From: JAWCLZ01 sp037443105
Lineage (GTDB): Archaea; Halobacteriota; JAWCLZ01
Reading direction: 5' to 3'
Assembly (NCBI GenBank): GCA_037443105.1
Contig: JBBIOZ010000028.1
Span: 1-18,131, forward strand
Length of the DNA: 18,131 nt
A model generated the notes under the pieces. It was not told where the DNA came from. It was given only the letters and a program-made list of their open reading frames with translations, and did no database searches. Both the position numbers and the translations under genes were made by a program. Of this stretch, positions 6,722 through 12,967 are shown one piece after another; the first letter of the stretch is position 1, and each line of letters starts with the position of its first letter.

Positions 6722-7438
6722 ATGGCCTACGAAGAACTTGAGTTCATAAACGCGATGCTCACCAAATTTAGAAGGAAGATAATGATGATAGTGGGACTGG
6801 TGATAGCTGGCTCAATTGTTTCATTTCCCTTCACAGATCTGCTGATAAATAAAATAAAACTTGATCTCCTTCCCGAGGGAACCAAGGTTATTTATCTCAC
6901 TCCTCTGGAAGTATTGATTTTAAAGTTGAAGATCTCCATAGCAATAGGTGCTTTAATTGCACTGCCATTGATCGTATTTGAGGGCTACAGAATATTGAGA
7001 GAAAGATTCCCTCACCTGAAAAATCTGGGGAAGTCTTCCATAGTGCTGGGGGCGATCTTGGCAATCTTCCTTTTTATATTAGGCGTAATCTACACCTATT
7101 TTTTAATGCTACCGATTTTCTTCAAATATCTCTATGAAGACGCCGCTTCAATTGGAGTTGAAGCTACATTTTCAATTCTGGAATTTGTGAATTTCGTATT
7201 GATATGCTGCATTCTCTTCGGCTTGGTATTTGAAATGCCAATACTCATCTCCATGCTGGTGAGGCTTGGAGTTGTGGATCGATCCACGCTAAAATACTAT
7301 CGAAGACACGCTTATTTATTGATAGTAATAGCTGCAACTTGGGTAACCCCTGGAGTGGATATCATCAGTCCAATTTTACTCACTTTTCCAATGATTTTTT
7401 TCTATGAGCTTAGCATATTGATAACAAAATTCAGCTAA
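6722..7438 (+). CDS. tatC: Sec-independent protein translocase TatC
   Basis: Six-helix inner subunit of the twin-arginine translocation pathway, which exports folded proteins. 238 residues; hydrophobic segments at about 18-37, 67-88, 105-133, 153-176, 195-213 and 215-233. Family marks: TPLEVLILKLK (60-70), FGLVFEMP (166-173) with the buried E171, and the late YYRRHAYLLIVIAATWVTPGVD (in 192-213) with the P-x-x-x-F-Y-E segment after it. Unusual: the N-terminal HxxELR motif is MLTKFRRK (12-19), giving K15 where E. coli has E15, and the first cytoplasmic loop is FPHLKNL (96-102), lacking the second signal-reading glutamate (E103). The tatA gene follows. Confidence 0.92.
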   Translation: MAYEELEFINAMLTKFRRKIMMIVGLVIAGSIVSFPFTDLLINKIKLDLLPEGTKVIYLTPLEVLILKLKISIAIGALIALPLIVFEGYRILRERFPHLKNLGKSSIVLGAILAIFLFILGVIYTYFLMLPIFFKYLYEDAASIGVEATFSILEFVNFVLICCILFGLVFEMPILISMLVRLGVVDRSTLKYYRRHAYLLIVIAATWVTPGVDIISPILLTFPMIFFYELSILITKFS

Positions 7439-7456
7439 AAATTAATATTGCGATAG

Positions 7457-7464
7457 ATTTATAT
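7457..7464 (+). promoter_or_regulatory. TATA box of tatA
   Basis: ATTTATAT-like box in the tatC-tatA gap, with transcription predicted to start near 7487. A separate tatA promoter would fit the excess of TatA over TatC that the pathway needs. Confidence 0.45.
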
Positions 7465-7485
7465 CCAATAATCAAGAAGTCTTTG

Positions 7486-7493
7486 AAAGGAGG
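7486..7493 (+). promoter_or_regulatory. Shine-Dalgarno site of tatA
   Basis: AAAGGAGG ending 11 bases before the ATG at 7505. The match is strong but the spacing is long; no other start codon in frame lies closer. Confidence 0.55.
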
Positions 7494-7504
7494 CATAGAA
7501 CAAA

Positions 7505-7792
7505 ATGGCTATTGGTACTACAGAGATACTTTTGATATTGGGCGTGGCTGTACTGCTCTTCGGTGCAACCAAGCTGCCAGAGCTTGCGAGAGCTATGGGC
7601 AAGTCAATGGGTGAATTCAAAAAAGCTCAGAGAGAAGCTGAACTAGAGTTGAAATCGCTTGAGAAGCCAGTTGCAGCGCCAGCTCAAGAGAGCGAAATCA
7701 GAAAGCTTGCTAGAGAAATGGGTATAAGCACTGAAGGTAAAACTGACGAGCAGTTGAGGGAAGAAATAAAAGCACTCAAAGCAGGCAAATAA
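7505..7792 (+). CDS. tatA: Twin-arginine translocase subunit TatA
   Basis: Small membrane protein that polymerises with TatC to form the export pore. 95 residues: a hydrophobic helix at about 6-19, the hinge FGATKLPELA (19-28) that matches the family FGxxKLPELA, and an amphipathic helix rich in K, E and R at 27-52. A proline-alanine break (about 54-60) then leads to an extra C-terminal helical pair (62-93) with the sequence IRKLAREMGISTEG, longer than the core but common in archaeal TatA. It lies just after tatC, and a run of six T follows the stop. Confidence 0.93.
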   Translation: MAIGTTEILLILGVAVLLFGATKLPELARAMGKSMGEFKKAQREAELELKSLEKPVAAPAQESEIRKLAREMGISTEGKTDEQLREEIKALKAGK

Positions 7793-7802
7793 TTTTTTGC
7801 TG

Positions 7803-7820
7803 GTGAAAAAAGCTTTTCAC
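7803..7820 (+). repeat. Inverted repeat between tatA and ftsZ
   Basis: GTGAAAA and TTTTCAC form 7-bp perfect arms round a 4-base loop. It lies 10 bases after tatA and about 20 before the ftsZ TATA box. It could stabilise the tatA mRNA end or be a protein-binding site acting on ftsZ. Confidence 0.4.
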
Positions 7821-7836
7821 ATTTACATCTCAGCGC

Positions 7837-7847
7837 AAAATATATAT
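7837..7847 (+). promoter_or_regulatory. TATA box of ftsZ
   Basis: AAAATATATAT, placing transcription start near 7868. That leaves a leader of about 34 bases with the SD AGGGG (7890-7894) before the ATG at 7902. Confidence 0.55.
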
Positions 7848-7901
7848 GCTTGATTCTATATTAATTAATTGGTCAATATAAAAATTGGCAGGGGATGTGT
7901 G

Positions 7902-9143
7902 ATGGATGCGATTGTGCAGGAAGCTATTGTTCATTCTGAAAAAGAGCAAATAAATAAACCTCTTTCTGAATCAGATTTTGAAGATTTAAGCCAGCCAAAA
8001 ATTGTAGTTGTAGGAGTGGGTGGTGCAGGTAATAATTCGATTAATCGCTTGCATAGCCTTGGCATAGCAGGTGCTGAAACGGTTGCGATAAACACTGATG
8101 CAAATCACTTGAAAATCGTGCAGGCGGATAAAAAAGTATTGATCGGTGCATTAACTAAAGGACTGGGAGCAGGAGGCAATCCTGAAATAGCTGAGAAAAG
8201 TGCTGAGCTGGGTAAAGAGGCAATCGCTAAGGCAATAGGGAAAGCGGATCTTTTGTTCATAACAGCTGGCATGGGTGGAGGCACTGGCACAGGGGCTTCT
8301 CCTGTGGTGGCGCAGATCGCTAGGGAAATTGGCGCTATTGTAATTGCCATGGTATCAATGCCCTTCGCAGTTGAGCGCGGGAGAATTAAAGTAGCTGAAA
8401 TGGGCTTGAAGAAATTGAGAGAGCATGCGAATACCGTAATTGTGCTAAGCAACGATGGCCTTGTAAAACTTGTGCCAAATCAGCCAGTTGAAAAAGCTTT
8501 AAGTGTGATGGATCATTTAATCGCAGATACAATAAAAGGCATATCAGAGAGCATAACACAGCCATCGCTGATAAACATCGATTACGCTGATGTTAAGGCA
8601 ATCGCAGAACTCGGTGGAGTAGGCACGCTCTTGGTCGGAGAGGCAAAAGGTAGAGATAAAGCGCAGAAAGTGGTAAAAAGCTTGCTTTCGAATCCTCTCA
8701 TGAACATAGATATCAAAGGTGGGAAAGGCTGCTTGCTCCATATAATCGGAGGCCCGGATCTAACGCTTGAAGAAGCGAATGATATTGCAGAGGAATTTAC
8801 GAAAGAGCTGGATCCAAATGCAAATGTAATCTGGGGCGCTAGAATACGCAAAGGCTTCGATGATAGAGTTCGAGTTATGGCAATTGTCAATGGAATAGCG
8901 GAGGAAGCATCTCAGCTTTTAGTCACAGCGCAGGGCTCAGCTGCAGCAGAGCCCCCACCTCCTCTTGCGAATCTTGCATTTTCAGAGCCACGCCAGAAAA
9001 CGCTTTTCAATCCTGAGCCGGTTACAATTGCAGTTAATCACTTCGTTGATAAATACAGCAGAATACTCTGGATCATCGGGCTTTTCTTCCTTGGAATAAT
9101 AGCACTAGCTGGCTTATTCTATATAAGTCAATGGTTCAGATAG
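7902..9143 (+). CDS. ftsZ: Cell division GTPase FtsZ with a C-terminal transmembrane segment
   Basis: Tubulin-like GTPase that polymerises into the division ring. 413 residues from ATG 7902; a TTG at 7869 is possible, but AGGGG is 7 bases before the ATG and MDAIVQEAI resembles archaeal FtsZ starts. Core at about 33-331: GVGGAGNN (38-45), the signature GGGTGTG (125-131), MPFAVERGR (153-161), and the T7 catalytic loop NIDYAD (225-230) with both aspartates, so GTP hydrolysis should be intact. A proline-rich linker (about 335-386) follows. The last part is unusual: residues 387-409 (ILWIIGLFFLGIIALAGLFY...) form a strongly hydrophobic helix ending in QWFR, with a basic DKYSR before it. It looks self-anchored to the membrane, unlike standard FtsZ. 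Confidence 0.95.
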   Translation: MDAIVQEAIVHSEKEQINKPLSESDFEDLSQPKIVVVGVGGAGNNSINRLHSLGIAGAETVAINTDANHLKIVQADKKVLIGALTKGLGAGGNPEIAEKSAELGKEAIAKAIGKADLLFITAGMGGGTGTGASPVVAQIAREIGAIVIAMVSMPFAVERGRIKVAEMGLKKLREHANTVIVLSNDGLVKLVPNQPVEKALSVMDHLIADTIKGISESITQPSLINIDYADVKAIAELGGVGTLLVGEAKGRDKAQKVVKSLLSNPLMNIDIKGGKGCLLHIIGGPDLTLEEANDIAEEFTKELDPNANVIWGARIRKGFDDRVRVMAIVNGIAEEASQLLVTAQGSAAAEPPPPLANLAFSEPRQKTLFNPEPVTIAVNHFVDKYSRILWIIGLFFLGIIALAGLFYISQWFR

Positions 9144-9167
9144 TACTGTATAAATTCAAATAACAGC

Positions 9168-9174
9168 TTTTTTT
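9168..9174 (+). terminator. T-run terminator after ftsZ
   Basis: Seven T in a row, 25 bases after the ftsZ stop and before the promoter of the next gene. Confidence 0.4.
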
Positions 9175-9205
9175 CTGTAAATACGTCGTTGAGTTAAACA
9201 GAAAA
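9171..9205 (+). repeat. Inverted repeat before the universal stress gene
   Basis: TTTTCTGT (9171-9178) and ACAGAAAA (9198-9205) are perfect 8-bp arms separated by 19 bases. The right arm touches the predicted TATA box (9204-9214, AATAATTAATA) of the next gene, so it could be an operator; it could also be part of the ftsZ terminator. Confidence 0.35.
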
Positions 9206-9238
9206 TAATTAATAGCAAATCCAAATTATAGCAAATGG

Positions 9239-9673
9239 ATGCCTGCAATTGAAAAGATTTTAATGGCCACAGATGGGTCGAGAAATGTGGAAAAAGCTGT
9301 TGACTATGCAATTACGATAGCCAATATTTCAGGAGCGAAGCTCGTTGCATTATATGTGGTGAATCCTGATGAATATGAGCCTGCGATAAAATACACAGGT
9401 AAAGATGTCGTGGATTTACTTTATAAACGGGGAGAGGAAGCGATACAGAAAGTAAAGCTGGAAGCTGAGCTCAAGAAAATCCCCTGCGAGGGAGTGGTGC
9501 TTGAGGGGAATCCTGCTAAGAAAATCGTTGAATACGCTAAGGAGAAGAACTTTGACCTTATCGTTATGGGTACCATGGGCAGAAGCGGGATAAGCAAGTT
9601 CATGATAGGCAGCGTCGCAGAGAAAGTAGTGAGAACCTCTCCAGTTCCAGTTTTAACCGTCAGAAGCAGATAG
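9239..9673 (+). CDS. Universal stress protein (UspA family)
   Basis: Small nucleotide-binding protein of the Usp family, 144 residues, expected to be a homodimer in the cytoplasm with a role in stress or energy sensing. The N-terminal strand ends in ILMATDGS (7-14), with D12 in the usual place. The ATP-binding pattern G-x2-G-x9-G-S/T is exact: G111, G114, G124-S125, followed by AEKVVRTSPVPVLTVR. It should therefore bind ATP and not be of the non-binding UspA type. A TATA-like box about 30 bp before the ATG gives a leaderless mRNA. ftsZ lies upstream and a small basic protein follows, each with its own promoter. Confidence 0.9.
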   Translation: MPAIEKILMATDGSRNVEKAVDYAITIANISGAKLVALYVVNPDEYEPAIKYTGKDVVDLLYKRGEEAIQKVKLEAELKKIPCEGVVLEGNPAKKIVEYAKEKNFDLIVMGTMGRSGISKFMIGSVAEKVVRTSPVPVLTVRSR

Positions 9674-9697
9674 TTAATATTCAACTTCCACTCCCGA

Positions 9698-9707
9698 AAT
9701 ATTTATT
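9698..9707 (+). promoter_or_regulatory. TATA box of the small basic protein gene
   Basis: AATATTTATT centred about 26 bp before the ATG at 9728, so a leaderless mRNA is predicted. Confidence 0.5.
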
Positions 9708-9727
9708 AGCATCTTGCATTAATAGTA

Positions 9728-9943
9728 ATGGAACTTAGAGGTGAAATAGTGGGCAAGACTGGAAGTGTTGAATGGGTTCAAATCAAGGGCAGAAAGGGTC
9801 AAACCAGACTTGTGCCAAAAAAAGACATGGTATACAAGCGCCCAGGACCAGCGCAGCGCTATGATTCAAAGGGAAAAATCAGAAATAGAATAAAGCGCTC
9901 GTCAAAAAATATAATCGGCTTCAAGGGCAGGGCTAAAAAATAA
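9728..9943 (+). CDS. Small basic protein, possible nucleic-acid binder
   Basis: 71 residues with a large excess of lysine and arginine spread over the whole length. The N-terminal half (MELRGEIVGKTGSVEWVQIK) could form a few beta strands; the C-terminal half is basic and rich in G, S and N (IKRSSKNIIGFKGRAKK). The composition is that of ribosome- or nucleic-acid-associated proteins. It may belong to a small archaeal family of unknown function such as DUF5350, but I recall that only loosely. It has a promoter of its own and is followed after six T by a membrane-protein gene, so the T-run could separate the two transcripts. Confidence 0.65.
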   Translation: MELRGEIVGKTGSVEWVQIKGRKGQTRLVPKKDMVYKRPGPAQRYDSKGKIRNRIKRSSKNIIGFKGRAKK

Positions 9944-9949
9944 TTTTTT

Positions 9950-10579
9950 ATGATCGATATTTCAGCTCTTGCCACTCTTGGGATTTTAGTTACACTGGCT
10001 GCACTGATTGTATATCTCATTCTAGCTGCTTTTCGAAGCGTTGGATTTACATTCGCTGAGACTACGCTCATTCTCTTTGCCTCCATTTTGCTATACATTT
10101 ACATTCCAGATATACCTTTATTTAAAAGTGGAAATGTTATCATCGGCATAAATGTTGCTGGAGCGCTAATTCCCATCTTTCTATGCCTTAGAATGCTCGA
10201 ACAAGGCCGAGCCCCAGCGATGGAGAGCTTGCTTGGCATAGTGATAGTTACATATCTCGCATACAGTTTATCTGAAGTGGTCCCCGAGAAAGGAATATTG
10301 CTCTATAGTTACCACATCCCGGCTATAACTGCAAGCTTAACAGGCGTTTTAGCTGCTAGGAAAAAGTGGACCCGAGCCGGACCAGCTGCCTATGTTTCAG
10401 GTTCAATTGGAATATTGATGGGAGCTGATATTCTACACATCCAGGAGGTGCTCAACTTTCAGAATGAACACACTGTCTTCGCAGTAATCGGTGGTGCAGG
10501 TATATTCGATGCCATTTTTATAGTAGGCATACTGGCAGTGGTGATTGACATTTTTCTGAAGATAATCTTCCGAGATTAA
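9950..10579 (+). CDS. DUF1614-like multispanning membrane protein
   Basis: 209 residues, almost all hydrophobic, with six or seven membrane helices (about 8-28, 35-52, 60-82, 91-108, 118-136, 145-163, 182-206). Glycine-rich motifs INVAGALIPIFL (64-75), GSIGILMGADILHI (in the 150-165 region) and the late IGGAGIFDAIFIVG match what I recall of DUF1614, an archaeal and bacterial family of unknown function. Acidic residues in the last two motifs sit within or next to helices and could bind an ion. It starts 6 bases after the small basic protein with no SD. Confidence 0.7.
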   Translation: MIDISALATLGILVTLAALIVYLILAAFRSVGFTFAETTLILFASILLYIYIPDIPLFKSGNVIIGINVAGALIPIFLCLRMLEQGRAPAMESLLGIVIVTYLAYSLSEVVPEKGILLYSYHIPAITASLTGVLAARKKWTRAGPAAYVSGSIGILMGADILHIQEVLNFQNEHTVFAVIGGAGIFDAIFIVGILAVVIDIFLKIIFRD

Positions 10580-10755
10580 CAAAAAGAGATCGAGCAAAGC
10601 CGGTTCTGTTAACTTTGCATCGCCTCTTAGTATGCATAGAGTTTTTCTCCTTCTAGGCTATATGGCTTCGAATGTTTTGTAAAAACTAAGTTAACACCAT
10701 CGATTATTTTCGAAACCTTATTAACCCTCGTAGCTCATTTCTGATTGGGATTCGT
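10580..10755. other. 176-bp intergenic region
   Basis: Between the DUF1614-like gene and the carbonic anhydrase gene. It holds a weak hairpin (CTCT 10624-10627 / AGAG 10638-10641) followed by five T at 10642-10646, a likely terminator, a TGCAT/ATGCA pair (10616-10636), and two GTTAAC sites. A possible TATA (CTTATTAAC, 10717-10725) lies about 35 bp before the next ATG. No tRNA or other RNA gene was recognised. Confidence 0.4.
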
Positions 10756-11334
10756 ATGCTATCTATGTTGTTAGAGGGGAATAAGAAGTTCGTTGAAGAG
10801 GTATTTGAGAAGGATAAATCCTATTTCGAGGCTCTCGCTAAAGCGCAGAAGCCATTAGCTCTCTGGATTGGCTGCTCAGATTCACGTGTGCCTGAGAGTA
10901 TTATTACACAGTGCAAACCTGGCGAGTTATTTGTGCATCGCAATATCGGCAACATCGTAGCGTTGAATGACTGGAACTTGAGTGCTGTTTTGGAATATGC
11001 AGTTAAGCATCTGAAGATCTCTGATATCATTATATGCGGGCACTATGGCTGCGGTGCAATGCAAGCGCTGGATAGCGAGCTCGTGGAGAGCTATATATCA
11101 AGCTGGCTGCTTAATGCAATGACTGCGAAGAGAAGGGTGGATGAAAAACTGAAAAAACTGAAAGTTGAAAAAGAGGAGAGGGAGAAATTAATTGTTGAGG
11201 AAAATGTGCGGCTTCAGCTGGAGCATTTAAGGGAGCATCCTGTGGTCAAACTTGCTTTGAAGCAGCAAAAATTGCGATTGCACGGCTGGGTCTATGACAT
11301 TCATTCGGGGAGGATAAAGGTCATTGTTGATTGA
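10756..11334 (+). CDS. Beta-class carbonic anhydrase
   Basis: Zinc enzyme that interconverts carbon dioxide and bicarbonate. 192 residues, within the usual range. Zinc ligands are C40 (in GCSDSR), H96 and C99 (in CGHYGCGA), and the catalytic dyad is D42-R44. The conserved FVHRNIGNIV (59-68) and the closing HGWVYDIHSG are present. Carbonic anhydrases in anaerobic archaea often supply bicarbonate or CO2 to carboxylases; no carboxylase gene is in the window apart from purE. The last 34 bases overlap, on the other strand, the end of the LysE-type gene. Confidence 0.93.
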   Translation: MLSMLLEGNKKFVEEVFEKDKSYFEALAKAQKPLALWIGCSDSRVPESIITQCKPGELFVHRNIGNIVALNDWNLSAVLEYAVKHLKISDIIICGHYGCGAMQALDSELVESYISSWLLNAMTAKRRVDEKLKKLKVEKEEREKLIVEENVRLQLEHLREHPVVKLALKQQKLRLHGWVYDIHSGRIKVIVD

Positions 11335-11936
11335 GCGATTGAAAAGAGTCCAAATAATATTAAAAAGACTCCGCAGGCTGTTAATATTGCTCGATAGGTT
11401 TTTTGATCCATCAATTTTTTGCCTTTGCTGAACGAAGTTGAAACAAGCGTATACCAGCTTAAATCTGAGAACCAGTGGCCTAATACAAATGCACCTGCTC
11501 CAGCTAGGCCTATCTGCAGGCCTTGAAGCACAAAGTTATTGCCAATTGTAAGCCACCAGATCCAGAAAAATGGATTTGAAATAGAAGTCAGCAGACCAGC
11601 AAAAACTGGGTTGGAGGTATTGTTATTTATGCCCTCAAGCTTGGCGTTTTTACTCCCTCTTAAGGTCAAAAAACCAAATAAGCTTAGTGTTGCACCGCCT
11701 GCAAGGTATATGTAGAATATAATTGAACTTGTGATGAAGCCAGCGAGGCCGAATATAATTACACCTGCAACTAGAATTTCGATCAGCATATGGCCAAGCA
11801 CCACCAGAGGTCCAGCGATCCAACCTTTCTTGAGAGAGGCATCTACCGTTGCAAAAAGTACAGGTCCTGGAGATAAAGCGCCTGAGTAGCCTAAGATGAT
11901 GCCTGTGATCAATGAATATAGAATTTCAACTAACAT
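11301..11936 (-). CDS. LysE/RhtB-family exporter
   Basis: Integral membrane exporter of the amino-acid efflux family, 211 residues, with six hydrophobic helices. The N-terminal GALSPGPVLF (about 19-28) is the family hallmark, and SNPFFWIWWLTIG (about 119-131) corresponds to the conserved N-P-x-x-x-x-W/F region. Substrate is unknown; family members move basic or neutral amino acids. Its start lies inside the end of the upstream gene (11-base overlap), so the two should be cotranscribed and translationally coupled. The C-terminal codons overlap the convergent carbonic anhydrase gene by 34 bases. Confidence 0.85.
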   Translation of the reverse strand: MLVEILYSLITGIILGYSGALSPGPVLFATVDASLKKGWIAGPLVVLGHMLIEILVAGVIIFGLAGFITSSIIFYIYLAGGATLSLFGFLTLRGSKNAKLEGINNNTSNPVFAGLLTSISNPFFWIWWLTIGNNFVLQGLQIGLAGAGAFVLGHWFSDLSWYTLVSTSFSKGKKLMDQKTYRAILTACGVFLILFGLFSIAQSTMTFILPE

Positions 11937-12924
11937 TTTTTAACTCCTTGCTAACCCTTCGCTGAGCGTAAGTATAAAGAATTAGCGAGCACGCTGCTAA
12001 TGCAAACTCAAAGCCTGGCGCTTGCTTTTCAACTATAACGAGAACTCTAGCTGAGATATAGTCCTCCTTTTTTGCTTCAATGCTCACTTTGCCAGTTGTA
12101 TTAAATCTATGAAGTACAATTCCATTTTTATCGGTGAGATGGATTGAATCCTCGATTATAACAGTTGCACCTTCCACTGGCTTGCCATCTGCTTTTACAG
12201 TAATTTTATATTCCTTACCCTGCGGTATGACAACAGGGCCATCGATATTTAACTGCAGAATTTTACTGATATTTGAGCTGTAGACCTCGCCCTCGAATCT
12301 TATTTCCCCGGTTACTCTTACTCTATCACCTACCGAGAAGTTACCTGCGGTTGATGTAATTTTAGCTCTAAATGCACCATCACTTATAACTATCTTGTAA
12401 AACTCATTTGCTCGGGTGATTTGCTCAACTGTTCCTCTCACAATAACAGGCAAGCCTTGAAATTCAGGTAAGATGATTTGATAAAGCGCTAGCTGCAGAG
12501 GTGACTGAGGCATGGGTGGACCAACCAATATCTCTATTTTGCAGGTTTCATTTTTCAATGTTAAATTGGCATCAAAATAGCTAACTTTTATGAAAATGGT
12601 TTTTAAAACTCCTGCATCGCCATCAGTCACATTCAGATTCAGCAACCAGTTTGTTGAACTAATTCGAGTGGGCTTTGAATCGAATTGCAGAGAACTATTT
12701 TCGAAGGAAACATTTTCAATTCTAGCACTACTCGAGGTTAAAATCACCACCAGCGTGTAGTTCTCACCTCTGTGAACAGATCTCACCTCCTCAGCCAGTG
12801 AGATGCCTCCAAATTTGAAGTCGTGTATCAAAAAACTGTGAGCCACTTGGGCACCTGCAATGCTGAAGCTAGATAACAATGAAGCTAAAATTAATGAAGC
12901 GATTAAAATCCATTTTCTCAGCAT
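11926..12924 (-). CDS. Secreted surface protein with OB-fold, Ig-like domain and PGF-CTERM-like anchor
   Basis: 332 residues from ATG 12924 (a GTG at 12933 is possible, but the TATA box fits the ATG). Order: signal peptide (about 1-25, ending near SIAGA); a beta-rich region with several N-x-S/T sites (about 30-135); a small OB-fold (about 160-225, IVRGTVEQITRANEFYKIV then VGDRVRVTGEI); an Ig-like domain (about 235-300, KADGKPVEGATV); and a C-terminal anchor with PGF (303-305), a hydrophobic helix and QRR. That matches the PGF-CTERM signal that archaeosortase A cleaves and replaces with a lipid, though nine residues follow the RR. Function is unknown; it could hold a ligand outside the cell for the exporter next to it. 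Confidence 0.78.
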   Translation of the reverse strand: MLRKWILIASLILASLLSSFSIAGAQVAHSFLIHDFKFGGISLAEEVRSVHRGENYTLVVILTSSSARIENVSFENSSLQFDSKPTRISSTNWLLNLNVTDGDAGVLKTIFIKVSYFDANLTLKNETCKIEILVGPPMPQSPLQLALYQIILPEFQGLPVIVRGTVEQITRANEFYKIVISDGAFRAKITSTAGNFSVGDRVRVTGEIRFEGEVYSSNISKILQLNIDGPVVIPQGKEYKITVKADGKPVEGATVIIEDSIHLTDKNGIVLHRFNTTGKVSIEAKKEDYISARVLVIVEKQAPGFEFALAACSLILYTYAQRRVSKELKNVS

Positions 12925-12950
12925 TTTTCTCACAACTCACATTATCAGCG

Positions 12951-12960
12951 GTTAAATAAA
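12951..12960 (-). promoter_or_regulatory. TATA box of the surface-protein gene
   Basis: TTTATTTAAC on the minus strand, centred about 31 bp before ATG 12924. It makes the surface-protein/LysE pair a transcription unit separate from nadX-nadA. Confidence 0.45.
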
Positions 12961-12967
12961 AAATTAT

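Noticed and set aside
7869..7901. Upstream TTG start for ftsZ
   Set aside because: It is at leaderless distance from the TATA box, but TTG is weak, the extra 11 residues are not FtsZ-like, and the ATG at 7902 has a good Shine-Dalgarno.
10632..10682. 16-codon ORF in the gap before the carbonic anhydrase gene
   Set aside because: Too short, no ribosome site and overlaps a terminator-like hairpin.
10580..10755. Possible small RNA gene in the longest gap
   Set aside because: I looked for a tRNA clover-leaf with a TTCRANY loop and for C/D box motifs and saw none; only a weak hairpin with five T is present.
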